64,000 nucleotides of DNA from Nipponacmea schrenckii (Eukaryota > Mollusca > Gastropoda > Lottiidae): assembly GCA_030562195.1 (NCBI GenBank), contig CM060200.1:32589023-32653022 (forward strand), in the 5' to 3' direction. The notes under the pieces are model-generated. The model made no database searches, had not been told where the DNA came from, and worked only from the letters and a program-made list of their open reading frames with translations. Each line of letters starts with the position of its first letter. Within the stretch, counting starts at the first letter, position 1. The position numbers and the translations under genes were made by a program. This document shows positions 11,522 to 22,599 of this stretch, piece by piece.

Positions 11522-12204
11522 TTAGTCGGGCATTGATAGGGTTAATTCGCGAGTATTAATAATAATGCCCAGAAAAACAATGTTCTGGGATGGTCCGTCC
11601 AACTTCTTCCAGCTAATATTAAAGCCCAGTTCTCGAAGCGTCCGAACTAACAAAATCAGTCCATTGTTGCACTCGGACAGGGAATTGGCAATAACAAAAT
11701 AATCGTCTAAATACTTAGTATGCAATGCAGATAACACCATAACGTCGTTTCATAATTTCACAGATAGCCGCACTTAATGTTTGAAACACTTTTGGGCTCC
11801 GAACATGTCCGAATGGCAGCTTACTGTCATACAAATAGGTTGGGGAACTGTCCAACTAAAGCCAGTTAGATCGTAGTCCGCGGAATGGCACTTTGGAGAT
11901 CTACTTTAGCAAGGAAGCAATTCGGTGTGATCAAGCTCAATGCATGTCGGAGGTCCATATACTGGCAATTTGTATCAGAGGTATAAGAGTTCAGCGAGAA
12001 GTCTATAGGTTGACTGGCGTCGTAAATGATACGAACTCCACCGGACGATTTGGGTATGGCACCAAGAGAGCTGGCGATAGTAGGAGTGTCACTGCGGTAG
12101 TAATTACCGTTTTCGATTTCGAGCAAGATTTGTTTTTCGACTTCATCATGGAAACGTATCCGCTGATGAATAGTTTTTTCTAGACACAGGCACATAGGGA
12201 CCAA
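11522..12204 (-). pseudogene. DIRS-type reverse transcriptase, frameshifted
   Basis: The frame 12204-11866 carries fingers and palm sequence: SLGAIPKSSGGVRIIYDAS, the palm segment FLAKVDLQSA (motif A Asp), then a frame break. The frame 11740-11522 carries YLDDYFVIA (motif C, the catalytic Asp pair) and FLGIIINTRELTLSMP. The intervening part (PFG-type segment) is readable in other frames at 11745-11865. This order is that of a DIRS/Ngaro-group reverse transcriptase. At least two frameshifts or stops disable it. Confidence 0.8.
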
Positions 12205-12343
12205 ACAGTTGTTAATTTAAAACCATTTTGCACCCCATTTAAAATGAAGTCTCTATTGATACTGTCCTAGGGAAGGAAACGACTCCACGCCTCAAAGTTT
12301 AAAGAATTGCAATCATTTTCAGATGGAGTCTTTAACTGAAAAT

Positions 12344-13270
12344 CTAAGCTTGAGGCGTCGATTGGTTTTTTGACTGATAGCGATTGGACTGATGGCCGTC
12401 GATTGCAGAGTGATTAGTTGACATGCAGATTGCGCAAGAATGGTTCAGTTTACAATCGGTTCGTTGACAAGAGTTATTGTTGAATTTACGGCATATTTCT
12501 CGACCGTCTGGTAGAAAGGGGCCTTTAGTTCTTCGGTCGGTTTTCCACTTTGGCTTCTGGTTGGTGTAGGTAGAGTTGACTGACTCCCGAATGGCTTTGG
12601 TTGTGGGATTATCTCGTATAGGGATCAACTGAAAATCTCGAATATCAGCGCAGGCTGTTCCCCACTCAAAACGATATTCTGCATGCGTGTCACAGTACTC
12701 TTTATCATACAATAAAACCGAATACCAGATATATTTAGATGTGAAGCGGAAAATTTCAGTTGTATACTTCAAGTAACCGCCTATATCTTTTTCTTTTAAG
12801 TCACCCGACTGAATGAGCGGTTGAAGAATACGAGTATTAGCATACCCCAACTCCTCTAACGTCACTTTGTCCAATGTCTTCTTTTTACTAACTCGAAATT
12901 CTACCTCGGAGCCAAAAGTGTAAGTACTATATTGTGGCATTTAGCGACATTTAATTCTTTCCGACCAATCAAAACACTTGTATCACGTGATGCTATCGGC
13001 CATGAGAGTAACAAGTGTTTTGATTGGTCGGAAAGAATTAAATGTCGCTGGTGGTAAAGAATAAGCGAATTGTTCTTGAAGGCGATCTATAAATGGACAT
13101 TTGACGGACTGTGTGAAGGTAAGACCACTTTTTATTATATTGTTGTGTGCGTATTGAGTTGGGGTACCCACTGATGTGCACAGTTGCTTATGACAACCAC
13201 GCGTAAGGGTAGAAATAGGCTCAAAGCCGTCATGCATGACCATTTCCGATAGGAAATAAAGAGCACCCAT
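12344..13270 (-). pseudogene. DIRS-type gag, split by a 39-bp hairpin
   Basis: Two frames, 13270-12983 (95 aa) and 12940-12344 (198 aa), look like one Gag. The first ends just past a perfect inverted repeat and the second starts just after it. The second has a capsid-like helical region and, near its C-terminus, a Cys/His cluster (CRKFNNNSC, CKLNHSC, CMSTNH) like the zinc-knuckle region of DIRS-group Gag proteins. The hairpin at 12943-13049 introduces the break. Function in an intact element: particle assembly and RNA binding. Confidence 0.7.
12943..13049. repeat. Perfect 39-bp inverted repeat with 29-bp loop
   Basis: Arm 12943-12981 is the exact reverse complement of 13011-13049. The loop is 12982-13010. 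It lies inside the gag of the dead DIRS-like element and breaks it. Confidence 0.95.
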
Positions 13271-13343
13271 CTCTGACTATAGGAGAGTCAGTAAATATAA
13301 AAAATCATAAAAATCGACTATCCTATAGCACAGAGAACTCGGA

Positions 13344-13790
13344 TTAGTCACTGTCAGCATCGATGACAGTACTGCCATTGGAATTATTTTGCTGCAACTC
13401 GCGTTCTAGCAGTTCTTTTTCTTGAAGTATCTCCCGTTCTATACGAGTTTTTTCTCTAATCCTACGAATCCTCTGCTGCAATTCTTCTCGAAGTGAGGCT
13501 AACTCGTCTGCTTTTACGTCTAGCTGCTCTGTGTTGACATTTTGTTTGTCATTCGGTGCAGCTTGGTTCAAGGTGGTCAAGGTCAGGTCAACTTCAGGCC
13601 TTGACGTCAACCCGTCGCGACCTTGTACTTGTTCACCACATAGCGTATTAGATTCTGTGTCGTCGTCCGACTCGTTAGATTGCCTCCCTACCTTGTTTGG
13701 AGCAGTTAAAGACCGCATCACCTCATCCATCGGGTTCCCAGCTGTATTTCTACGTGGTCTGTCAGGGGCTTGCTTAGAACATCCGGACAT
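13344..13790 (-). CDS. DIRS-type element ORF1 (gag N-terminal, coiled coil)
   Basis: 148 aa from an ATG at 13790. The first half is polar and disordered (acidic run ESDDDTESN). The last third is strongly helical, with heptad-like Glu/Leu/Arg repeats (about residues 92-135), a likely coiled coil for Gag assembly. It ends at a stop followed by a new ATG 73 bp downstream, so it is either a separate first ORF or the N-terminal part of a gag split by mutation. It has no enzymatic motif. Confidence 0.6.
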   Translation of the reverse strand: MSGCSKQAPDRPRRNTAGNPMDEVMRSLTAPNKVGRQSNESDDDTESNTLCGEQVQGRDGLTSRPEVDLTLTTLNQAAPNDKQNVNTEQLDVKADELASLREELQQRIRRIREKTRIEREILQEKELLERELQQNNSNGSTVIDADSD

Positions 13791-13825
13791 AGTACGACAA
13801 AAGGTTGCAAAAGTAATATAAAAAA

Positions 13826-13967
13826 GAGAACACGTTCCAGCGTCAGTAGACGTGAGCGTGGTGAGTCAAGACGAGGCTTATGCAAATGAGGGGTTAGACG
13901 ATGACGAGGGAGGTAGTGTCAAAAATCAACTAAAATATAATTTACACATAAATTCTTACTTAAAAAT
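13826..13967 (-). repeat. Split direct repeat A1
   Basis: About 142 bp at the element's 5' end. It matches A2 at 10742-10890 almost base for base (shared GAACACGTTCCAGC, GTGAGCGTGGTGAGTC, TTATGCAAATGAGGGG), with small indels. Confidence 0.85.
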
Positions 13968-14339
13968 TTTGGAGAAACATTTGTAAAAAAAAAAATTTCA
14001 AATGCACCAAATACATCTTTTTACAATCAACATTTTAAAGGTAAATCGGCCTAGAAATAAGCCATCCAGACTCGAAGCAAAAATACTTGCTCATTATGCA
14101 ATATGTCATTTCCGGTTTAGATATTCACTTGATGGTACAATACTTCTAAAATCTGTTTTTGCTGGAGGCCTTTCACAAAAATATAACCTACAAAAAAACG
14201 AAGCTACTCCGCGCTGACTGAAAACCGAAATTGGCAAAAATATTGATTTTTATCCACCAGTCGCATGTAGGCCTATACCTAGGCTGGCACGTGTTCATCC
14301 TTTCCTGTTCTTCTTCAAACAGCCAAGCCTTATGTAGCC
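13968..14339. other. No gene seen
   Basis: Noncoding flank between the DIRS-like element and the BEL/Pao relic. Confidence 0.4.
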
Positions 14340-15770
14340 TATACAATCCTAACTCTTAATATCGATATGCCGTCCAGGACTATTTTGGACAGTGGTAGCC
14401 AAAGGTCGTACATAACAACACGATTGCGGGATGCATTTAACTTGCCATCCATAGAGCATTCGAATTAAAACTTTTGGTTCGAAGGAAGAATGTCTGCAAA
14501 ACTGTTGATTTGGTAGACGTGTATCAAAACGGACGATGGAATTAATACGAATTTGACATCCTTCAAAGACGATTGCCTGTGCGAGATGAAAAATAGATTA
14601 AGGAAACAATTAGACACTAACGCGGTTACGTTTTTGGTCGGAAATGAGTATGTGGGAATTCAAAATCTGATTGAATGTAAAAACTTTAGCGATAAGAATA
14701 GATACCTCAGAATAACTGCGTGTGTCATTAAGTTTGTTATGCTGTTACAATCAAAACGGAGCGAGACAGAGTCGTCCAGATATTGAACTTCAAAGCAGCG
14801 ATATTGCACCCTCAGAGTCAGAGTTGCGATCGAGATTTAAGATCACGCGCGGTAGGCAGTTCGTTAGACGACTTGTATATTCCTGTATTACCTGTGAACG
14901 ATTCCTGATTTTAGAGTATCTAAAGCATCGGCATTAACCTATATTGGTTTAGACTACTTAGGGTCTCTCTACACCAACTCTACTGAAGCTAAGGTATGGG
15001 TGTGTCTTTTTAACCCCGAGCTGTACATCTAGAGATTGTACCATATTTAACCCCAGAAGCCTTCCTTAGATGTTTCCGACGATTTTCAGCCAGAAGATCT
15101 ATTCCATCTGTCTTTGTATCAGATAACGCTAGTACCCTCAAACCTGCTGTTTGAGGAGATAATCAAAATATTAAAGGAGCAAATGGTTCAGACTGACTTT
15201 GCTAAGTATAACGTGAAGAGGATTTATACCCTGCCCAACGCTCCCTGGTGGTGAGGTTTTTATGAACGTCTGGTACGATCTGTAAAGGGATGCTTGAAGA
15301 AAACTTGCGCTCGAGCAACTCTTCACAGCAATAAGTTGAAATAAAGATCATCCTAGAGGATTATGGAAAATGGGAATGGTAGAACGATTAATCAAAGGAA
15401 TCGATGGTATTTGCTCGAGGTGCGATAGCAACAAGAATCGTAAAAAACATACTCTACAATCCAACTTCCAGAAGTTGTATCCTCTAGAAATCAACGCTAG
15501 ATTTGACGATTCTGAAACTGTTCCCGAAGATGATACTCCTCATGTTTACCTGGATAATTGCGACTCTAATGCCATTGAAGATGTAACCAAGGATTGTAAA
15601 CAGTTGAAAGGACGCGGCCAAGAAGAATAGCAGCTACAGAAGAAAAGAAGTTGCGAAGACCATGGATCGCGGAACGGATATCTCTCAGTGAACCCAGCGA
15701 CTATACATTAAGACTTAAGAATCTTAATTGTGAATGTTCTCTTTGCGAACCTATCGAATCCTCGGGAATC
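14340..15770 (+). mobile_element. BEL/Pao LTR retrotransposon relic (protease and integrase pieces)
   Basis: About 14367-14450 reads an aspartic protease segment of BEL/Pao type (RTILDSGSQRSYIT). Around 14553-14760 a piece of the region before integrase is present. From about 14850 integrase follows in several frames: GRQFVRRLVYSCITC, then TYIGLDYLGSLYT, KVWVCLF, and near 15230-15300 LPNAPWW and GFYERLVRSVKGCLKKT. The C-terminal tail (15370-15630) has the VERLIKGIDG and LYPLEI segments. The reverse transcriptase and RNase H between protease and integrase are gone. Many stops; a dead internal-deletion fragment without recognisable LTRs. Confidence 0.8.
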
Positions 15771-16330
15771 GTTTAACTCCTTTAAAACCAATTGTCCCTT
15801 CGGAAATCTAGTAACATTCTTTTTGAAACAAAAATGCACATATTGACCTGATATTAGGCCAACAGAGGGTGGGGGGGGGGGGGGTGTAAGATTATTCTTA
15901 TTTTACACCCCATTTTTACTCCAAACTTATCTATCAGATTTGTTATTTCATTGTGTACGATTATCAGATCTGTAATTTTTGAGCTATCGAATGTTGAGTC
16001 TACTTTGATCCGAAGTTGTAAGTTTTTTAACTTTGAATAAAAAAATGACATTTGAATTCTATATTATTTGGAACCTTGCAAGAATCAACTCTCCTTCATG
16101 CACTCAGAATATGATGAATTTGTAGTAAGAAAGAATAGGAAAACGTACAGATTTTTGCGATTTCAAAAATATCTGAAGAATCCAGGCTTCAGGGGCCAAA
16201 TTGTGGAAACTGCCTTAAGAAAAACAAGGGAGATTTCATGCCTTGAACTGCTGAAAGCAGAAAAAGATGGAAAGAAAATGAATGCAGGAATATGACCTTT
16301 GGAAATTTATTAAGAGGCAACAAATAAAAA
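15771..16330. other. Intergenic; 14-base G run; no gene seen
   Basis: A G-rich tract lies at about 15868-15884. An open stretch at 16068-16295 starts at TTG, matches no family I know and has no splice context, so I do not call it. Confidence 0.4.
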
Positions 16331-18548
16331 GATAGCTTGTCAGGCAATGTAACATTCGCCCACTGGCAGCATTGAATTTGAAAAATAAATTTTGCAATAA
16401 CTCAAAAAACATTCACTGAATATTGAAGTCAAGGGAAAAAACTCAAAAACTGTTCATGGAAAATCTTCAAATTCAAACTTGACCACCATTTATTTCCATA
16501 CTCATACCTAGTTTTATCAAACCTATTAAAAAATTGTAGCTTCTTTTTCATCCACAAAATTTCTGAAGCAATTTTACTAAGTCAAGGGCAATAACTAAAA
16601 AATCATTTGTTAAAAAAAAGTCAAATTTAAACTTGACTACCGTCTCATCAATTTTGATGCTTACACAAAGTTCCATCAAAATCTTGTGAAAATTGAAGCT
16701 TCTTATTGCAACCACAATTGAATTTTGACGCAAGTTTACTTAGTCATGGGCAATTACTCATTAACTGTTCATCGAAAAATTGTCAAATTCGATCTTGACC
16801 AACGCCTTATCAATTCCAATGCACATACCAATTTTCATCAAAATCCATTGAAAATTGTGGCCTCCATTTCACCCATAATAAAATTTTGATGCAATTTTAC
16901 TAAGTCAAGGGCAATAACTCAAAAACAGTTCATCAAAGGAATCGTCAAATTCAAAGTGCAATTTTACTAAGTCTAGTGGGAACTAAAAAAAAAAAAACAT
17001 TCATTGAAAAATCGTCAATTTCGAACTTGACTACCGTCTTCTCAATTTCAATACTCAAAAGTTTCATCAAAATCCATTGAAAATTATATATTTTCTATTG
17101 CATCCACAATAAATTTTTTACACAATTGTACTTTGTCAAGGGGCAATAACTCAAAACCGTTCATCAATTTCTTCAAATTCGAATTTGACCGCCGTCTTTT
17201 TAATCCAAATGCTCACACCAAGTTTCATTTAGATCCATTAAAATTTTTAGATTCTATTTTGTCTACAACAAAAATAGATGCAGGGGCAATAACTCAAAAA
17301 CGTTTATCGAAAAATCGTCTTAATCGAACTTGACTGCCGTCTTATCAATTTTATTACTCATACCAATCTTCATTAAAGTCCATAGAAATTTGTAGCTTCC
17401 ATAGTGTCTGCATTAAATGAATTTTTTACACGCTTTTACTTAGTCACGGGCAATTACTCATAAACTATTCATCGAAAAATCGTCAAATTCGAAACCTGAC
17501 CACCGCCTTATCAATTCAAATACTTTTACCAAGTTTCATTTAAATCCATTGAAAATTTTAGCTTCTATTGCATCAACATTAAATTTTGTCGAGATGTAAC
17601 TAAGTCAGTTAATCAAAAATCTTCAAATTCAAACTTGACCACCGTCTTATCAATTCCGATGCTCACACCAAGCTTCATTAAAATCCATTGAAAATTGTAG
17701 CTTCTATTGTGTCTACAACAAATATAGAGGCAGGAGCAATAACTCAAAAACCGTTTATCGAAAAATCGTCCTAATCAAACTTGACAGCCGTCATATCAAT
17801 ACCAATGCTCATACCAAGTTTCATTAAAATCCATAGAAAATTGAAGCTTATATAAATGTCTACAACAAATGAATGTGTACACCATTTTATTTAGTCAAGG
17901 GCAATCACTCATAAACTATTCATACAAAATCATCAAATTCAAACCCTGACCACCGTCTTATCAATTCCAATGTTCATACCAAGTTTCATTCAAATCCATT
18001 GAAAGTTGTAGCTTCTATTGCATCAACAATGAATTTTGACGTGATGTTACTAAGCCAAGGGCAATATCTCAAAAACCGTTCATCGAAAAATCCTCAAATT
18101 CGAACTTGACCACCGTCTTATCAATTCCAATGCTCACGCCAAGTTTCATTTAAATCCATTGAAAATTGTAGCTTTTATTGTGTCTACAACAAATATAGAG
18201 GCAGGAGCAATATCTCAAAAACCGTTCATCGAAAAATCCTCAAATTCGAATTTGACCGCCGTCTTATCAATTCCAATGATCACACCAAGTTTCATTAAAA
18301 TCCATTGAAAATTGTAGCTTTTATTGTGTCTACAACAAATATTGAGGCAGGAGCAATAACTAAAAAACTGTTCTTCGAAAAATTATCAAAATCGAACTTA
18401 ACCACCGTCTTATAGATTTTAATGCTCACACTAAGTTTTATACAAATCAATTGAAAACTGTAGCTTCTATTGCGTCTACAACAAAATGTTGACGGACCGA
18501 CAGACCGACGCACAGGGGCGACGACAATATACGTCCTAGTTGGCGTAT
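16331..18548 (+). mobile_element. Pearl/Helentron-like repeat, copy 2 (full length, ~2.2 kb)
   Basis: Left end GATAGCTTGTCAGGCAATG plus CGCCCACTGGCAGCATT. The core is about 13 diverged ~160-bp monomers, with AAGGGCAATAACTCAAAAAC, ACCACCGTCTTATCAATTCC and CACCAAGTTTCAT blocks. Right end has GACGGACCGACAGACCGACG, then CGACGACAATATACG and GGCGTATAAAAA. No coding capacity. Confidence 0.85.
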
Positions 18549-18599
18549 AAAAATGACAAATTACAAATTGAAAATGTGATGAAAACATGAGTAAATAAA

Positions 18600-19170
18600 C
18601 CTTTTTAATACAATACTAAGGGACCATTTGATTATCATGCTCCACTTCAGAAAATGAATATAATTATTCGACCACTTAGAAAATGGTTTACCTAGGTTCG
18701 AATATCTATATTATGGCGGAAGGCTGCTGAAGCTCTCCGGCGTAAAAATGGAAATCCAACTTTAACTATACGTAAAAACCAGGAATAACACAAACAATTT
18801 AATGAAATCCTTGATACCAAATTTTATTCATGATCAGATCAAAGATAAATCAGGGAACACAATGAGATATACAACATCATTAACGGTCTTCTACCCTAGA
18901 GGCAGACAGAGTTATTTTACATGACTCTTTAATTACATTATCATTTAATGGTGAATTTGGTTCTTGCCTAACTTCACACAACAGACTTGAGGAAAAAAGT
19001 GATTAATTCCTCTTCAACAACTTGTAATCTTGATCCAATTTCAACTGCTTATTTAAACCTTGATACTAAATAATTCTTTGTCATCTGGCACCGTTCCAGT
19101 TGTTTTAAGATAAGCTGAAGTTAGGCCACTTTTGAAAAAAGAAAACATTCTAGACAAAAGTATATTAAAA
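18600..19170 (+). mobile_element. CR1-like LINE ORF2, 5' piece (interrupted)
   Basis: In shifting frames this reads the segment ahead of and into the reverse transcriptase of a CR1/L2-type LINE, ending in AEVRPLLKK and DKSILK directly before a pearl-like insertion. It continues on the other side at 20217 with NYRPVSNL, the next residues in this family. Many stops; dead. Confidence 0.75.
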
Positions 19171-20216
19171 GATAGATTGCCAGGCGAGGTAACATACGAC
19201 CACTGGCAGCATTGAATTTGAATAGGAGCCGCGATGGCTCAGTGGGTTAGACGCTTGCTCGCTAACCAGGGTTCAATCCCGGCAAAGGTCGAGATGAACT
19301 TTCGGATTTTTCAGCCCGGTTTCCCCTTGTCAGTGATGCAGGTCGGAGGGATGGGACAATAAACCGAGGCCCCATGTGCTACAGGCTGTGCACGTTAAAG
19401 ACTCCTCGACGGTTGGAAATCGCAAAAAGAGTAGGCTAATGCCGCTGTCCTGGCAAAATTTCCCTCATTGCACACTGCATGGCGTTGCCCGTCTTCATTA
19501 GCCCATAAGGTGCAGAAGAGTAGGACGTAAAACTCCATGCATTTTATTTCATTTTGAATTTGAATAATAAATTGAGCAATAACTCAAAAAACATTCACTT
19601 ATTGAATATTGAAGTCAAGTGCAAAAACTCAAAAACTATCTATGGAAAATTGTCAAATTCAAACTTGACCACCATCTTATCTATTCTGATGCTTACACCA
19701 AGTTCCATCAAAATTCTTTGAAAATTGAAGCTTCTTATTGCAACCATAATAGAATTTTGACGCAATATCACTAAGTCAAGGGCAATAATAACTCAAAACC
19801 GTTCATTGAAAAACTGTCAAATTCAAAAGTGACTGAGGTCTAATCATTATTAATGCTAACACCAAGTTTCATCAAAATCCTTTGAAAATTGAAGGATTTA
19901 TTACATCAACACTTAAATTTTGACAAGATTTTACTAAGTCAAGGGCAATAACTCAAAAACTGTTCATCAAAAATTCCAATACTCATACCAAGTTTCATCA
20001 CAATCCATTGAAAATTGTAGCTTCTATTGCATCCACAATCATTTTTTTACAAAATTTTACTTAGTCAAGTTTTATTTAAATCCATTGAAAATTGTAGTTT
20101 CTCTTTTGTCTACAACAAATATAGAGGCAGGGGCAATGACTAAAAAACTGTTGATCAAAAAATCGTACAAATCGAACTTGACCGCCGTCTTATAAATACC
20201 AAATATGTGGACGTAT
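19171..20216 (+). mobile_element. Pearl/Helentron-like repeat, copy 3, inserted in a LINE
   Basis: Left end GATAGATTGCCAGGCGAGG and ACCACTGGCAGCATTG; right end ATATGTGGACGTAT. Core ~160-bp monomers of the copy 2 type. A SINE (19225-19553) sits near its left end. The copy splits a LINE reading frame at an A run, so its ends can be placed to within a few bases. Confidence 0.85.
19225..19553 (+). mobile_element. tRNA-derived SINE with 13-bp target duplication
   Basis: The head carries pol III-type box A (TGGCTCAGTGGGTTAGACGC) and box B (GGGTTCAATCCCGGC). The body has GATGGGACAATAAACCGAGG and GTGCACGTTAAAGACTCC, blocks that I associate with a conserved central domain of mollusc SINEs (possibly the MetaSINE domain; not certain). 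The tail is CATTTTATTTCATTTT. The 13-mer TTGAATTTGAATA flanks both sides (19212-19224 and 19554-19566), the mark of LINE-mediated insertion. Confidence 0.9.
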
Positions 20217-21170
20217 AAAAACTACCGACCAGTATAAAATTTATCCTTTGTCTCGAAACTGAGAAGGATGCGGCCGTCAAATTTAAAGATCATCTAAAAT
20301 CCAATAAGTTATATGAAATTTTCCAGCTGCTTACAGAGGTCAGCACAGCACAGAAACGACTTCACTTCGAGTCTGCAATGATATTTTTTTCTGAAATTGG
20401 ACGATAAAAACATTGTTAAATTATATCTATAAGACCCCAGCGCTGCTTTTGACACTATTGATCAAGGCGTGTTATTTGAAACGTCTTCAAGAAACCTGGA
20501 ATTACGTTATATGCCGAACCTCGGGGTTCTTTTCTTGTCCCCTCTCGCTCCTTTTACTACCTACACCTCTCCTCTTGGGGACTATAAATTTAACATTGAT
20601 TACCACCCCTACGCTGATGATTCACAACTATAATTGCTTTTAAGAGAGCCACTGAAACAATTAAAGTAAACTCTGTATTTAGGAAATCAAATTGTGGAAT
20701 TCTGCGAATTTTCTTAATGAAAAAATGGAAGTAATGACTATTTTTAGGTAATTGTATGAACTCTAAGATGACATATACTCCATTGAACATAAGTGACATC
20801 TGTATATCAGAAAGCAGTAATGTTCGCGATCTTGGGGTGATTAGATCGTAAATTTCAAGTCACTAACTTATACATTTATAATATTGGACGCATCAAAGAA
20901 TACGTAGATTTCAACACGGCAAAACTTCTGGTCAATTCCCTTGTAACATCTCGTCTTCACAGCAACTCAATTCAACTCAACTGCATTCCGGCAAACCAAC
21001 TTAATCAACTACACACGATTCAAAATGAAGCAGCTCGAATAGTGATTAAAACAATATAATCACATACTTAAGGATCTGCATTGGTCACCAATATAATTTC
21101 GCATAGACTTTAAACATCTGACATTGACAAAATGCATCTAGTATAAACAATCCAAACAGAACGGGTAAGT
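20217..21170 (+). mobile_element. CR1-like LINE ORF2, 3' piece
   Basis: Reads on from the 5' piece: NYRPVSNLSFVSKLIEK, then a degraded palm region. The motif B-like part PRGSFLVPSRSF (normally PQGSVLGPLLF) lies near 20525, and the C-terminal part contains VRDLGVI (about 20820-20845). Frames are broken many times. The catalytic YADD-type motif is not cleanly readable. Confidence 0.75.
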
Positions 21171-22531
21171 TAAATGTTTAGTCAAGATTAATCATTGCAT
21201 ACAGAAAGCTATTTTATCTCTCATCAATAATCAATTGCTTTTCACTTTCACCATCTATTAAACTTTTTGTAAACGAAATTTTCATTTCATCTGTTAAAAC
21301 TAGACTGAAGCCTTAAGTGATATTATGTAGTTTACAGCCAAGTACCAGGAAGTTTCAAAATAATAGTTGACTTCCACACCCCTCTTTCACCCCTTCCTGT
21401 TTAGATTCATGTCAACAAGTTTTGCCTGAGATTTTGTTAAATGTGATTTCTTGTTATTTTGATGTCATGAGATTTCTCAGGTCTTATTATCAAGAATCAA
21501 ATGGCATTCCACCATTTTGGGATTTGACTCTTCTCTTTTTATGTGGTTTCTAAGATTGGGATTTCATTAATATTATGAGATCCTCTTGTAATTTTAGTAT
21601 ATACTGCCTTCCACCATTTGTAGTTTGTTTCTTCACCTGATGAAGTCAAAACTTTATTGACAAAATGTTGGGTATTAAAAGATGGTATTTGAAGTCAACA
21701 GATGTGACGTCACTCATTGATCTTTGCGGACCAATATCCAACATATTGGTATTAGCAAACGACCAGGGGTCCAATATTGAGATCAATAATGTACTCCAAA
21801 TATTAGACTCTTGACATTGGACTCAATAACATTAGTCTAAAAAATGGGGATTAGATTGGCAACTACTCATATACTATATAGCCATATAGGAATAATGTAT
21901 TTTGAACATGGATATATCAAAAAAAAAATAAATAAACCCAAGCCAACAATAAAGATTCAACTTTCTTTACATATATGTCAATCTCTCATTGAGAGACTGT
22001 GTGACTCATGTTTTTCTGCCTAAAAATATTTTGGTCTTATAAAACTACATAACCTTCTGTGGTTATCCTTCCCATAAGACAACTTTTTAAAATAATAATA
22101 GCTAGAAAGAAAGTATACCCCAGTATTTAAAAACCGAGCAACTAGGCTTTCTGCTTTCATTACGATAACAATCAGATTTGCATCCATTTTAACTAAGTAA
22201 GGTTGAAACCAAAATTAATTTGCATATCGAAATCTTATATTATCAATATTTAAACTGCATTAAAGGTGATTATTTAAAAACTGTTCATCGGTTAATGATC
22301 AATTTGAACTCATGCAAAATCACGTGAAGTTCATTCATCTTACCCATTGAAAAATTGACTTGGATGTGTAAATGAGCTTTGGAACCAAATCCAAAAAAAC
22401 ATTTCTTAAAAAATCACCATATTTAAACTCGTCCCAGACAAGAACAATGATCTACAATTTCACATGCGATATGTGGGTTTATTGAAATAATTACAGCATA
22501 ATAAACTCTTTTTCTCAAATAACAGGAACAT
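21171..22531. other. Intergenic; possible Penelope terminal-repeat relic and pearl fragment
   Basis: At about 21637-21675 CACCTGATGAAGTC...TTGACAAAATGTTG resembles the hammerhead-like motif of Penelope-like element terminal repeats, degraded. 22180-22440 has weak similarity to pearl-like monomers (AACTAAGT, AAAAACTGTTCATCG, AAGTTCATTCATC). No gene. Confidence 0.35.
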
Positions 22532-22537
22532 TTTATT
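22532..22537 (-). promoter_or_regulatory. Probable poly(A) signal of UTP23
   Basis: AATAAA on the minus strand, 62 bases past the UTP23 stop codon. Confidence 0.6.
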
Positions 22538-22599
22538 AAAACATGACAATTGAGCAACTGGATGCCAAAGTGTTCTTTATATTTAAATAACAATTTTTT

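Larger units (their letters stand above)
10353..13967 (-). mobile_element. DIRS/Ngaro-like tyrosine-recombinase retrotransposon with split direct repeats, decayed
   Basis: Read on the minus strand the order is A1 (13967-13826), gag-like frames, reverse transcriptase, RNase H region, start of a tyrosine recombinase, then B1 (10995-10891), A2 (10890-10742), a spacer, and B2 (10457-10353). The A1-ORFs-B1-A2-B2 pattern is the split direct repeat arrangement known from PAT and Ngaro elements. The frames are broken by shifts and the recombinase is cut off before its catalytic residues, so the copy is dead. No methyltransferase domain is visible. About 3.6 kb; a full element would be longer because most of the recombinase is missing. 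Confidence 0.85.

Noticed and set aside
16068..16295. 75-codon frame with Lys/Arg-rich translation
   Set aside because: TTG start, no family match, no splice sites, adjacent to repeats.
19230..19300. tRNA gene
   Set aside because: Box A and B are present, but a full cloverleaf is not, and the body, tail and 13-bp duplication make it a SINE head.
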